From positions 1 through 40,232 of the forward strand of contig WRBK01000018.1 of assembly GCA_009784575.1 (NCBI GenBank): DNA of 40,232 nucleotides, written 5' to 3'. The notes below the pieces were generated by a model. The model worked only from the letters and a program-made list of their open reading frames with translations. It was not told where the DNA came from and searched no databases. The first letter of the stretch is position 1. The number at the start of each line of letters is the position of its first letter. This document shows positions 1-8,502 of the stretch, in pieces. The stretch comes from Defluviitaleaceae bacterium. Its GTDB lineage: Bacteria > Bacillota > Clostridia > Lachnospirales > WRAX01. Position numbers and translations under genes: made by a program.

Positions 1-2
1 GT

Positions 3-308
3 CGTACATTCCTACCTGTTCGTGCTATTGCAGATATAGCAGGTTTTGATGTTGACTTTGATGGTGCAGAGAATATGGTCATATTGACCACAGAGGGTGT
101 GGGGGCTGTGGCGGTGCAGCCTATGCATGAAAATGCTTGGAATGCCGACGATGTATATAGAGTTGTCTGGACTGCAAATAGAATAAGTGAGGTTATCCAT
201 CGAACCGATACATGCTCGAATATGGCAAACCCTGTTCAAACGACAATTGGAGAGGCTCTTTCAAGAGCTGGCGGTGGACGGCCTTGTCAAGTGTGTTGGG
301 CTGATTAG
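3..308 (+). CDS. Copper amine oxidase N-terminal-like domain protein, 3' end only
   Basis: The reading frame is open from the left edge, so this is the C-terminal end of a larger gene. The visible start (FLPVRAIADIAGFDVDFD) matches the repeat of copper amine oxidase N-terminal domains (PF07833), a non-catalytic module common in secreted clostridial proteins. The last 50 residues carry a His/Cys pattern (HRTDTCSNM, then GGRPCQVCW) that I recall from tails of extracellular Gram-positive proteins, where it may bind metal or form disulfides. It ends 30 bases before the antiporter operon. Domain call is sound; the whole-protein function cannot be judged from this piece. Confidence 0.75.
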   Translation, partial: RTFLPVRAIADIAGFDVDFDGAENMVILTTEGVGAVAVQPMHENAWNADDVYRVVWTANRISEVIHRTDTCSNMANPVQTTIGEALSRAGGGRPCQVCWAD

Positions 309-338
309 TTCAATTGACATTTAAAACGGAGAAATAAT

Positions 339-1355
339 ATGCAAATAATCGAATTTTTACTACTAACATGGATAATACTTGCTTTCATACTTCTTTTTGA
401 GCGCAGAGTGTATCGAAATATCATTTATTTTGGTATTTTTTCGCTTATTACTTCTGTATGTTTTCTTATGCTTGGTTCGCCTGACGTTGCCATGGCGGAG
501 GCGGCTATTGCTGTGTTTTCTACTATATTCTTTATCATTTGCATAGAAAGATATTATGGTAAAAAGGGTAATAAAGTTGAGTTTATACGCGCGCCTAAGC
601 GGGGCAGTTGGTTTACAAATATTGTGCTTCCGCTTGTGTTTTGTATAGGCTTGTTTGCGCTGTTTATTACATTCATGCCTGTAGGGGATGTAAGCACATA
701 TCTCAAAGACCTATATTTGCAATACTTTGCTACGGATGTTGGTGGCGAAAATGCTGTTGCGGCGATACTTCTTGGTTATCGTGTTTATGACACGCTCTTT
801 GAGGCTCTTATCCTTGTTATTGCTGTTGTGGCTGTGGCGCATATGTCTTGGCTGGACAGAATGGCTGTGGATGATGGTCGCCATAGTGAAATAGAAAATT
901 CTTCCATGGCTGTTTTTACAGTCCGCATAATATCGCCTATCATCCTGCTTTTTGGTACATACCTTATCCTTAATGGGCATATTTCAGCGGGTGGCGGCTT
1001 TCAGGGCGGCGTGGCTATAGCTACATTCTTCATCTGCCGCTATATGATTTATGATATTTATGATATCTCTGTAAAAAAGGTTATTAAGTTGGAAGAATAT
1101 GTTTTTGTGTTTATTGTTGTTATTGCGGTATTCGCGGTATTTGTTGGCTCTAAGGCATTTTTGGCATACCAGTTTGAATATTTTGCAGATGCCTTTAATG
1201 ATACCTATCTCATTATCATGAATATCCTGATAGGACTAAAGGTTGCCTGTGGATTTTTTATTATATTTTATCGCTATGTTGCCATAGAGCGCAGAGAGGA
1301 TTCGCCGATAGAGATATCACAAAGACATCAGAGTTCGGAGGATAGCCATGTTTAA
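339..1355 (+). CDS. mrpB: Mrp/Mbh-type antiporter subunit: MbhD/MbhE/MrpB fusion
   Basis: Integral membrane subunit of a multisubunit cation/proton antiporter. Three family blocks follow one another: an N-terminal DUF4040/MbhD-like segment (LGSPDVAMAEAAIAVFS, about residues 46-62), an MbhE-like segment (NAVAAILLGYRVYDTLFEAL, about 140-160), and a C-terminal MnhB domain (NGHISAGGGFQGGVAIAT, about 220-240). In canonical Mrp systems the first two form the C-terminus of the large MrpA protein; here they stand without the NuoL-like part and are fused to MrpB, an arrangement closer to Mbh/Mbs operons. The start has a GGAG 9-10 bases upstream. The stop overlaps the next start by 8 bases, implying translational coupling. 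The name mrpB covers only the C-terminal part. Confidence 0.88.
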   Translation: MQIIEFLLLTWIILAFILLFERRVYRNIIYFGIFSLITSVCFLMLGSPDVAMAEAAIAVFSTIFFIICIERYYGKKGNKVEFIRAPKRGSWFTNIVLPLVFCIGLFALFITFMPVGDVSTYLKDLYLQYFATDVGGENAVAAILLGYRVYDTLFEALILVIAVVAVAHMSWLDRMAVDDGRHSEIENSSMAVFTVRIISPIILLFGTYLILNGHISAGGGFQGGVAIATFFICRYMIYDIYDISVKKVIKLEEYVFVFIVVIAVFAVFVGSKAFLAYQFEYFADAFNDTYLIIMNILIGLKVACGFFIIFYRYVAIERREDSPIEISQRHQSSEDSHV

Positions 1356-1734
1356 TCTGGAGAATCTTGATATTTTTGCTGTTTTTATGTTTTTTCTGGC
1401 ACTTTTCGGGCTTATAACAGCTAGAAATGCCATAAAGTCTATTGTTTTTACGCTGGTTATGCAGACGGCTGTTATTATGTTCTGGCTTTTTTTGAGCGCG
1501 AGAACAGGCACAATTCCACCTATTATTTATGACCAAGCTATATTATATGATATTACTGCTATAGCAGACCCTACGCCGCAAGCCTTGATGCTTACAGCAA
1601 TTATCATCGGCATATCAGTTTCTGCTATAAAGATAACCATGCTTAACTATCTTTTTAGAAAATACAGCACAGCTGATTGGTATCTTTTGCATGAAATGCA
1701 GGCGGAGGAAGAGGCGGAAAATCCATATAATTAA
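1348..1734 (+). CDS. mrpC: Na+/H+ antiporter subunit C (NuoK-like)
   Basis: A 128-residue membrane protein of the NuoK/MnhC family with three predicted membrane helices. The diagnostic motif DPTPQALMLTAIIIGISV lies at about residues 75-92, close to the consensus of MrpC, so it is identified well. It overlaps the preceding subunit gene by 8 bases and presumably sits next to the MrpD channel subunit in the complex. The C-terminus is acidic (EEEAEN). Another small gene is inserted between it and mrpD, which is unusual for this operon type. Confidence 0.93.
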   Translation: MFNLENLDIFAVFMFFLALFGLITARNAIKSIVFTLVMQTAVIMFWLFLSARTGTIPPIIYDQAILYDITAIADPTPQALMLTAIIIGISVSAIKITMLNYLFRKYSTADWYLLHEMQAEEEAENPYN

Positions 1735-1755
1735 TAGACGGAGGTCTTTTGAAAA

Positions 1756-2119
1756 ATGGAAAAGGCAAGGCATAAATGGAGTGAAGAAATAAGTCGTGCA
1801 GAATTTACATTTTCTGATAGAGGTAGCTATGGTAAAGTGATTTGGCAAAAGAGAAAAGAGTTGCTATTGAAAGCTGGCGCAAAGCTAACGCCAGACCCCC
1901 AGCTAAACTAAAGATGGCTCTCTAAATTATTCTGCTAAATTTGCTAAGACATTGCGTGCTGACCATGCGGGCAAGGTGGCGGATGGCATGACCACGGAAG
2001 GTATTATATTTCCATCTCCTAATGAGCTAGGGATTTTCTTGAGGTTTGGCGACAACAACACATGGACAAGTCTTTTGGATGAAAATGGAAAGTCCCTGCA
2101 TGAATGGAGCGAATATTAA
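1756..2119 (+). pseudogene. Small unrecognised gene between mrpC and mrpD, split by one-base frameshift
   Basis: An ATG at 1756 follows a good GGAGG and opens a 51-codon frame ending with TAA at 1909-1911. In the next frame a protein-like sequence starts immediately (KDGSLNYSAKFAKTLRADHA) and runs to TAA at 2117-2119. Joined, the two parts give about 120 soluble residues ending NGKSLHEWSEY. The change from frame 1 to frame 2 fits one extra base near 1903-1909. I do not recognise the family. It has no membrane segment, so it is not an antiporter subunit. It may be a recent insertion in the operon, a decayed gene, or an intact gene hit by a sequencing error. Confidence 0.6.
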
Positions 2120-2139
2120 TCGGAGGCGAAGCGTAGCCC

Positions 2140-3735
2140 ATGTTGACCTATTTTGTTATAATACCTGTTCTTATAGCCGTTTTCCTTTTTGTTTTTGCAT
2201 CAAACAAAGGGGCGCGGGTGCTTGCTATTCTGTTTCAAGCCGTATTTGTTGCTCTGTCGCTATACCTTCTTTGGGAGACACGGGGCGAGGAGATAACGGT
2301 AGTTATCGGCGACTATTACGGTGTTATGGGCATTATTTTGCGCGCCTACACCACATCTGCCGTATTTATGGTGCTTTGCGGCATAGTGTTTCTCGCTGTT
2401 GCTATATATAGCTTCAACCAAAGTGACAGCCGTACTTTCTGGTTTTTGTTATTCATCTTGCAATCCGCGCTTGTGGGGCTTTTTCTTACGCGGGATTTGT
2501 TTAATATCTTCGTTCTTGTTGAGGTTTCCACGGTTATTGTAATCATTCTTTTGATGTATGATAAAAAGAACCGCAACATGCTCTCGGGTCTAGTTTTTCT
2601 TATGTTAAATATTGTTGCCATGTTGTTATATCTTTTTGGCATTGGCTATATATATATGCTTACAGGCGTTTTTGATATCCAGCGCGCAGGTGAGTTGCTT
2701 GCTTATGTTGATTATTCTGATAAAATGATTCCGTATGCTCTTATAATGACAGGCATAGCTTTTAAATGCTCTATCATCCCTATTTTTAGCTTTTTGCCAA
2801 AGGTTAAACTATATCCAAAAGCCCCATCTGCTGTTGCCGCTATACTTTCTGGCGTTCAGATAAAAACTATGGTCTACATGTTCTTGCGCATGCAGGATAT
2901 GTTCGGTGACTTTTCTTCTCATAACTTTTTCTTGGCGGTAGGCATTGTTGCTAGCCTTGCGGGTGTTATCATGGCGATTTGTCAAACGGATGTTAAGATG
3001 ATTTTGGCATATCATACAATGAGCCAAGTTGGTCTTATTATTATTGGTCTTTCCGCCAACAATGAGTACGCTATGCTAGGTGGACTATACCACATTCTTA
3101 GTCATGCCACTTTTAAGAGTGCGTTGTTTTTATCCATAGGTATCATTGTTCATTCCTATGGTACACGAGATGTGTATAAAATACGGGGCGTGTTGCGGCG
3201 TATGCCGATAGTTGGAATGGTTACATTGTTTGCTGTGCTGGGCATAACTGGCGCGCCATTTTTCATAGGTAGCATATCCAAATACTTTATAGCTGCTGAT
3301 GTGCCATTTTGGCTTAATGCCACTGTTATCGTCATTAGCCTAGGTACCATCATATCCTTTATAAAATATGCAGGGATACTTTTTGGCAAAGACCTAGGCG
3401 CAGAGGGTGATGCTGTAAAGCCTGACATATGGCGTATTGTGCCATCTGCGGCACTTGGTATTTTCTGCCTTGTGGGCGGCATCTTTGGTGGTCATATTAT
3501 CAATTTCCTATTCCCCTTATACGATAGCCCAGCATCCATAGATACATGGGGCTATATAGAGAAATCCCTGATATTCCTAGGTAGTGCGGTTGTGGGTTTC
3601 CTTATCTACAAATATATAGTGTATGGTAACAATACCCTAAAACGTATAGGTAGGCTAAACATCGGTTTTAGAAGCGCGTGTGCGGCTATGGGGGCGTTTT
3701 TTGGGCTGATTGTGATTTTTGTTGGGGTTATGTAA
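2140..3735 (+). CDS. mrpD: Na+/H+ antiporter subunit D (NuoN/NuoM-like)
   Basis: A 531-residue polytopic protein of the proton_antipo_M family, the proton-channel-like subunit of Mrp/Mbh complexes. Family hallmarks are visible: a conserved glutamate in the fifth helix region (LFNIFVLVEVSTVIVIILL, about 123-141), the lysine helix (IPIFSFLPKVKLYPKAPSAV, about 213-232) and the TDVKMILAYHTMSQVGLI block (about 285-302). Length matches full MrpD. CGGAGG at 2121-2126 precedes the ATG by about 13 bases. It ends the operon; the next gene is convergent. E, F and G subunits are not in the window. Confidence 0.94.
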   Translation: MLTYFVIIPVLIAVFLFVFASNKGARVLAILFQAVFVALSLYLLWETRGEEITVVIGDYYGVMGIILRAYTTSAVFMVLCGIVFLAVAIYSFNQSDSRTFWFLLFILQSALVGLFLTRDLFNIFVLVEVSTVIVIILLMYDKKNRNMLSGLVFLMLNIVAMLLYLFGIGYIYMLTGVFDIQRAGELLAYVDYSDKMIPYALIMTGIAFKCSIIPIFSFLPKVKLYPKAPSAVAAILSGVQIKTMVYMFLRMQDMFGDFSSHNFFLAVGIVASLAGVIMAICQTDVKMILAYHTMSQVGLIIIGLSANNEYAMLGGLYHILSHATFKSALFLSIGIIVHSYGTRDVYKIRGVLRRMPIVGMVTLFAVLGITGAPFFIGSISKYFIAADVPFWLNATVIVISLGTIISFIKYAGILFGKDLGAEGDAVKPDIWRIVPSAALGIFCLVGGIFGGHIINFLFPLYDSPASIDTWGYIEKSLIFLGSAVVGFLIYKYIVYGNNTLKRIGRLNIGFRSACAAMGAFFGLIVIFVGVM

Positions 3736-3757
3736 GGATGTTGGTATGGATTTAAAA

Positions 3758-4387
3758 TTACAAGCACTCTATGGATTTGTGCATTCTTTCGATTTGTGCA
3801 TTCTTGGTGTTGCGGATAGATTGTTTGCATTGCTCAACTTTTTCTAGTAGAACAACGACGTAACCACCCCACAACTCACAAAAACCATCTAAAGTCTTAT
3901 TTGCTTTTTCAATTATTGACTCACCGTTCATTTTGTGTGGCATTAGGTCTATAATTTTTTGTTCGATATCCTTAGCAAAATCGAAAAAATCACTAGGCAG
4001 TATTGTGCTTTCTGAATATTTGTGCAAAAATATTTGAAGTCTGGCAAGCATAAGACCTACTTTCCTATAATACGATAACATTGTGTTTCGACTATTGACA
4101 TCAGTGATTTTGTATATATTCATCTCAAAACTTGTCATTGACTCGCACAAACTATCAATATCGTGCAATAACTCGTTAAAATTAATTTTGATTCGCTCCT
4201 TTTCCAGCTCCAATCTGATTAATGCGGTTTCTTTTTTGTTTCTGGCTCGCTCTTTTTCTAATTCATCCTTGAGTAAAATGGCTTCTTTTTTTATTTCGCG
4301 AGCTACATTCCTCTTGTTGATATATAAAGTCACAATAATAGCAACAATAGTCAGTCCGCCTCCAAGATAAGAACCCCAGAATGACAA
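3758..4387 (-). CDS. Unknown single-pass membrane protein with coiled coil
   Basis: The frame opens at TTG 4387 and encodes one N-terminal membrane helix (LTIVAIIVTLYINK) followed by a charged Lys/Glu-rich coiled coil (about residues 25-70) and a helical soluble domain. I do not recognise a family. A stronger start exists at ATG 4443, eight bases after AGGAGG, but it is one base out of phase; the segment between reads KWKPFSTTFSDGEW in the phase of the downstream protein, so the true gene probably begins at 4443 with a frameshift near 4428-4436. At the 3' end a 17-base unit is repeated head-to-tail (about 3774-3807), which alters the last residues. Convergent with mrpD. Confidence 0.6.
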   Translation of the reverse strand: MSFWGSYLGGGLTIVAIIVTLYINKRNVAREIKKEAILLKDELEKERARNKKETALIRLELEKERIKINFNELLHDIDSLCESMTSFEMNIYKITDVNSRNTMLSYYRKVGLMLARLQIFLHKYSESTILPSDFFDFAKDIEQKIIDLMPHKMNGESIIEKANKTLDGFCELWGGYVVVLLEKVEQCKQSIRNTKNAQIERMHKSIECL

Positions 4388-4518
4388 CCACTCACCATCA
4401 CTAAATGTAGTTGAAAATGGCTTCCATTAGATTTCTTATCCATACTTCCTCCTGTGTTTGATTAAACTTGTAAACCTATTATACCATTCTGTGAGTGGTT
4501 TTTCAAGCCTAAGATAGA

Positions 4519-4545
4519 AGAAAAAGGCGGCTGAGAGCCGCCCCT
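4519..4545 (-). terminator. Rho-independent terminator
   Basis: Read on the minus strand, GGCGGCT-CTC-AGCCGCC forms a perfect 7-bp GC-rich stem with a 3-base loop (plus-strand arms 4526-4532 and 4536-4542), followed directly by five T. It lies just past the stop of the minus-strand gene at 4553. The stem core is shared with the palindrome at 22173-22207. Confidence 0.88.
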
Positions 4546-4552
4546 ATAATTC

Positions 4553-4909
4553 TTAATGGTTGCGCTTACGCTTCAAACACAAGCATAACAGCAATACCCC
4601 AATCCCAATCACTGCCAAAACCTTACCCATCTTCTTAAACTGCTCACCGCCTGGGTAAATGTTAAAATGACCTTGCTCTAGGTCACTGACAGAGATTTTG
4701 TAACCTTTGATGTTTTTGTAATGTTCTGATTGTTTAAATTCTTCGATACTTTCGTATTCGCCGATTGTTATTAGTGTTTTCATGAGCTTGCCTACAAATG
4801 GTATTTTCGTTGCTTGGGCAAGGTCGTCTTTGATTTCTGCCAGCTTTTGTAGGAAAAGTTGCTCGTCATCGGTGTTTTCGATGGTGTCCAGATAATCTGT
4901 TAATAACAT
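4553..4909 (-). CDS. Unknown small protein with C-terminal membrane anchor
   Basis: 118 residues: a helical acidic N-terminal half (LLTDYLDTIENTDDEQLF onward), a middle GEYESIEEF segment, and a C-terminal hydrophobic helix (VLAVIGIGVLLLCLC) followed by KRKRNH, a tail-anchor-like arrangement with the basic end inside the cell. The chosen start is the second ATG (4909): AGGAGG directly abuts the first ATG (4918), which is too close, but is nine bases from the second. No family recognised. It is followed by a strong terminator, so it is transcribed independently of the gene downstream. Confidence 0.6.
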   Translation of the reverse strand: MLLTDYLDTIENTDDEQLFLQKLAEIKDDLAQATKIPFVGKLMKTLITIGEYESIEEFKQSEHYKNIKGYKISVSDLEQGHFNIYPGGEQFKKMGKVLAVIGIGVLLLCLCLKRKRNH

Positions 4910-4953
4910 GGTTGGCATCCTCCTTTAATTTTGTGTCTGGTTAATAAAGAGCA

Positions 4954-6408
4954 TTATATTCCATTTTTTGCGCCATATATCATCTTTTGCTTCAAATCAT
5001 ATAGCTTTTGCGACAGGTCCACAGGCATAATATGCGGATTTATTAGGCGGCGATGCTCCTCCCATAGGCTATTTTGCTCGCGCATGCTGTATTCGCGTAT
5101 TTTCATTATGCTTGGCGAGTTATATACGCGCTTACCATCTTTGATGATAGGCACAAATAGCTCTCGCGCATAGTATTCACCTGGAGCTAGGCGCATCTTT
5201 TTCCAAGGGGCTTTGGGGTCAAAGAGTGTTAGTTGTTCGGCTTCGTTTATGGTTTCATCTGCTAGTGTAATTAGGTCTGCTTTTATTTTATGATGCTTGG
5301 CATCATAAATACGATATATTTTTTTTACATCAGGAACTGTGACTTTTATAGGATTTTCGGAGAGCTTGATTTTGGGAATCATCTTGCCATTAGATTCCAC
5401 GGCTACGAGCTTGTACACACCACCAAATGCGGGATAGTCCTTGGAGGTTATCAGCGATGTGCCGACCCCCCAATTATCTATTTTAGCACCCTGCAATTTT
5501 AACGACTGTATCAAAAACTCGTCTAGGTCGCAGGAGGCTGTTATTTTTGCATCTTTGTGACCTGCGGCATCTAGCATCTTTCGCGCCTCTTTAGAAAGAT
5601 ATGCGAAATCACCGCTATCTAGTCTTATACCGTAATAACCAAGCGGTTTGCCAGCGGCTCGCATCTCGTCAAAAATACGTATGGCATTTGGCACACCGCT
5701 TTCTAGGGTGTCATAGGTGTCCACGAGCAGAGTGCAACGGTCAGGGAAAGCTGCGGCATAGGCGGCAAATGCCTCTAGCTCGGTATCAAAAGACATAACC
5801 CAGCTATGGGCATGTGTACCCTTTACGGGGATATCAAACATCTTACCTGCAAGCACATTGGATGTAGCAGAGCAGCCGCCGATAACAGCCGCGCGCGCGC
5901 CATATATTGCCGCATCTGGACCTTGGGCGCGGCGCGCACCAAATTCTAGCACCATATCGCTATCCTCACCTGCCGCATGGCATACGCGCGCGGCTTTTGT
6001 AGCTATAAGGCATTGATGGTTAAGGATATTTAGCAGGGCGGTTTCTATTAGTTGCGCTTCTATGATGGGGGCAGTGACAACACATAGCGGCTCATTTGGA
6101 AAAACTACCGACCCCTCGGGTATAGCACAAATATCGCCAGAAAAGCGGAAATTGCGTAGATAATCTATAAAATCCTCTGAAAATATACCTTGCCCTCGCA
6201 AGTAGTCCAAATCCTCTTCAGAAAAATGCAGATTTTCTATATAGTCCATGAGCTGCTCTAGCCCTGCCATAATGGCAAAGCCGCTACCGCTAGGATTTTC
6301 TCTATAAAACATATCAAATACGGCACGATTATGACCCATGCCTGCGTGCAGATATCCCTGCATCATCGTTAGTTGATAAAAATCTGTTAATAAGCTATGG
6401 TTTAACAT
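4954..6408 (-). CDS. pncB: Nicotinate phosphoribosyltransferase
   Basis: Joins nicotinate and PRPP to give nicotinate mononucleotide, coupled to ATP hydrolysis, in the Preiss-Handler NAD salvage route; cytoplasmic. At 484 residues it has the usual length. The N-terminus (LLTDFYQLTMMQGYLH) is the family signature. The block GTHAHSWVMSF (about residue 200) holds the histidine region that is phosphorylated in characterised NAPRTases. The phosphoribosyl-binding loops (LVDTYDTLESG, IRLDSGDFAYLS, VGTSLITS) are all present. It has its own promoter (6462-6490) overlapping the divergent promoter of the NfeD-flotillin operon. GAGGAAAG precedes the ATG. Confidence 0.97.
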   Translation of the reverse strand: MLNHSLLTDFYQLTMMQGYLHAGMGHNRAVFDMFYRENPSGSGFAIMAGLEQLMDYIENLHFSEEDLDYLRGQGIFSEDFIDYLRNFRFSGDICAIPEGSVVFPNEPLCVVTAPIIEAQLIETALLNILNHQCLIATKAARVCHAAGEDSDMVLEFGARRAQGPDAAIYGARAAVIGGCSATSNVLAGKMFDIPVKGTHAHSWVMSFDTELEAFAAYAAAFPDRCTLLVDTYDTLESGVPNAIRIFDEMRAAGKPLGYYGIRLDSGDFAYLSKEARKMLDAAGHKDAKITASCDLDEFLIQSLKLQGAKIDNWGVGTSLITSKDYPAFGGVYKLVAVESNGKMIPKIKLSENPIKVTVPDVKKIYRIYDAKHHKIKADLITLADETINEAEQLTLFDPKAPWKKMRLAPGEYYARELFVPIIKDGKRVYNSPSIMKIREYSMREQNSLWEEHRRLINPHIMPVDLSQKLYDLKQKMIYGAKNGI

Positions 6409-6461
6409 TTATATTAACTTTCCTCTCTTTAAATAAGCCATACCCTTGTATCGCTAACTCA

Positions 6462-6490
6462 ATTATAACATTTACTGTTTGCAACGGCAA
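6462..6490 (-). promoter_or_regulatory. Sigma-A-type promoter for pncB
   Basis: On the minus strand TTGCCG (6490-6485), a 17-base spacer, and TATAAT (6467-6462). A TG two bases before the -10 gives an extended -10. It overlaps the divergent promoter at 6479-6507, so the two units may compete for polymerase. Confidence 0.7.
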
Positions 6491-6507
6491 TCCTTTTATG
6501 TTAAAAT
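6479..6507 (+). promoter_or_regulatory. Sigma-A-type promoter for NfeD-flotillin operon
   Basis: TTGCAA (6479-6484), 17-base spacer, TAAAAT (6502-6507) with an extended-10 TG. It lies 23 bases before the start at 6531, which is preceded by GCGGAGGTGAT. Confidence 0.68.
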
Positions 6508-6530
6508 AAAGTTAGCGGAGGTGATTTTGT

Positions 6531-7034
6531 ATGAATGTATTTTTCTTTATTTGCCTTGGTGTTGGCGCGGGCTTTGTTGTTATATCGGTGCTGCTTGGTC
6601 AATTAGGCGGTATTATGGATTTTGATGTTGCGGCTGTATCGCCTTTCAAGCCCATCCTTATCGCCTTTTTCCTTACGGTATTTGGTGGGCTTGGGCTTAT
6701 CTTTGTGCCTGTTTTCCCTGTTGCATGGATGGTGATTGGTGTCGCGGCGGCTGGCGGTTTGGGGCTTAGTTATCTCATATTTCGTTTTGTTGTTGTGCCA
6801 TTGCATAGGTGGCAAAACACCAGCGCGCATGACCGCCAAAGCACCATTGGTGTGACGGCAAAGGTAGCGGAAACCATACCGCAAGGGGGCTATGGCAAGA
6901 TATCATACACTTATGATGATAAGATATTATCGGGGCCTGCTAGAAGCGAAGATGGTAATGAAATTGAAAGAAATACCGTGGTTGAGATTGTGTATATAGA
7001 AAAAAATACGTATCATGTGAGACCAAAAATATAA
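6531..7034 (+). CDS. NfeD-like membrane protein, flotillin partner
   Basis: 167 residues with N-terminal membrane helices (about 2-22, 43-62, 66-88) and a C-terminal soluble beta domain (about 100-167) beginning IGVTAKVAETIPQGGYGKIS, matching the OB-fold of NfeD/YuaF/YqiJ-type proteins. These proteins are encoded next to flotillins and act with them in membrane organisation. The SPFH gene follows 18 bases downstream, which supports the assignment. Family-level call firm; no exact orthologue name given. Confidence 0.82.
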   Translation: MNVFFFICLGVGAGFVVISVLLGQLGGIMDFDVAAVSPFKPILIAFFLTVFGGLGLIFVPVFPVAWMVIGVAAAGGLGLSYLIFRFVVVPLHRWQNTSAHDRQSTIGVTAKVAETIPQGGYGKISYTYDDKILSGPARSEDGNEIERNTVVEIVYIEKNTYHVRPKI

Positions 7035-7052
7035 AAAATGGAGGTAAAAAGT

Positions 7053-8486
7053 ATGCCAGAATTTTTAACTGGGGGTAACTTGTTAATTATCCTGCTTATT
7101 GTGGGTGTGGCTATTCTTGTGCTTGTTTTTCTGCTTTCGCTATGGAAAAGAGTGCCACAAGACAAGGCGATGGTGGTAACGGGGCTTAAAAAGCGCGTTA
7201 TTATGGGCGGTGGCGGCATGGTGCTACCTATCTTCGAGAGAACAGACAAAATTTCTCTTGAGAACATGAAAATAGAGGTACGTACAGGTGGCGACGGTGC
7301 TATGACGGCGCAAGGCGTTAGCATTACGGCGGATGGCGTTGCTATTATCAAGGTAAAGAGCGAAAAGGAATCTATCCTAGCGGCGGTGGAGCAATTTAAC
7401 GCTGGTAGCGAGGCGCGTACCATTGCTGTTATAGAGGGTATTGCGAAGGATGTACTTGAAGGCAAACTGCGCGAGATTATCTCTAAGCTCACAGTAGAGG
7501 ATATTTACAGAGACCGCGTAAAATTTTCTAGTGAGGTACAGGGCAATGCTGCACAAGACCTCTTGGAAATGGGTCTTGAAATTAAAACATTTACCATCCG
7601 TGATATTTCTGATAACAATGGTTATCTGGCGGCTCTTGGTAAAAAGCGCATATCTGAAGTAAAGCGCGATGCACAGATAGCAGAAGCAGAGGCGGCGAAG
7701 GAAACCAAGATACGCACAGCCGAGGCAAGCAGGCTAGGGGAAGAAGCGCATCTAAGAGCGCAAACCCAAGTGGCTGAAGCCATGAAGGATAAAGAGCTAA
7801 AGGTGCAAGCATACCGTAAAGAGCAGGAAACATCTAAGGCGGTAGCGGATTTGGCGTATGAAATCGAATCTAATAAAGTGAAAAAAGAAGTGACGGAAAC
7901 GAATATGCAGGTAGAAATTATCCGCAAGCAAAAAGAGATAGAATTGGCTGAGCAAGAGGCTTTGCGCAGAGAAAAAGAGCTTGATGCAACTGTAATTAAG
8001 CAAGCTAATGCGGAAAAGTATCGTCTTGAAAAAGAGGCTGATGTTTCGAAATATCGCGAGATACAAAATGCTCAAGCCCGCGCGGAGGCTATACGTACAG
8101 AAGGCGCGTCACTGGCAGAGTCTAAGCGTTTGCAGGGTATGGCGGAAGTTGAAATTATACGCGAGCGTGGTATGGCAGAAGCCGAGGCTATGATGAAGAA
8201 GGCCGAGGCATTTAAGCAATATAACGATGCGGCTGTTACACAAATGATTATTGAGCAATTACCAGAGATTGCTAAAAATGTATCTGAACCGCTTTCTAAG
8301 ACCGAAAAAATTGTGGTTATTGATAGTGGCAATGGCTCTGGCGGCGGTGCGGCGAAGGTTTCGGGATATGTTACAGATATTATCTCTACTTTGCCTACTA
8401 CGGTTGAGGCTCTTACGGGCATTGATATTGTAGGCAAGTTAAGAGGTGCGGCAGAAAAGATTGCTCCTGAATCTACGCAGGAATAA
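7053..8486 (+). CDS. floT: Flotillin (SPFH/band 7 domain protein)
   Basis: A membrane-anchored scaffold protein of the flotillin/YuaG/YqiK family that organises membrane microdomains. It has one N-terminal helix (LLIILLIVGVAILVLVFLLS), an SPFH domain (about 30-190; PQDKAMVVTG through GLEIKTFTIRDISD), then a long Ala/Glu/Lys coiled coil (about 200-385) with repeated EAE/AEA units typical of flotillins, and a Gly/Ser linker before the C-terminal oligomerisation region. The start chosen is ATG 7053, eight bases after GGAGG; the ATG at 7038 overlaps that ribosome binding site. Forms a two-gene operon with the NfeD-like gene, closed by the hairpin at 8503. Confidence 0.93.
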   Translation: MPEFLTGGNLLIILLIVGVAILVLVFLLSLWKRVPQDKAMVVTGLKKRVIMGGGGMVLPIFERTDKISLENMKIEVRTGGDGAMTAQGVSITADGVAIIKVKSEKESILAAVEQFNAGSEARTIAVIEGIAKDVLEGKLREIISKLTVEDIYRDRVKFSSEVQGNAAQDLLEMGLEIKTFTIRDISDNNGYLAALGKKRISEVKRDAQIAEAEAAKETKIRTAEASRLGEEAHLRAQTQVAEAMKDKELKVQAYRKEQETSKAVADLAYEIESNKVKKEVTETNMQVEIIRKQKEIELAEQEALRREKELDATVIKQANAEKYRLEKEADVSKYREIQNAQARAEAIRTEGASLAESKRLQGMAEVEIIRERGMAEAEAMMKKAEAFKQYNDAAVTQMIIEQLPEIAKNVSEPLSKTEKIVVIDSGNGSGGGAAKVSGYVTDIISTLPTTVEALTGIDIVGKLRGAAEKIAPESTQE

Positions 8487-8502
8487 TAATATAAAAACAG
8501 AG

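Noticed and set aside
1896-1915. Programmed +1 frameshift in the gene between mrpC and mrpD
   Set aside because: No slippery codon plus structure typical of programmed shifting was seen, and similar breaks occur in many unrelated genes here, so mutation or error is simpler.
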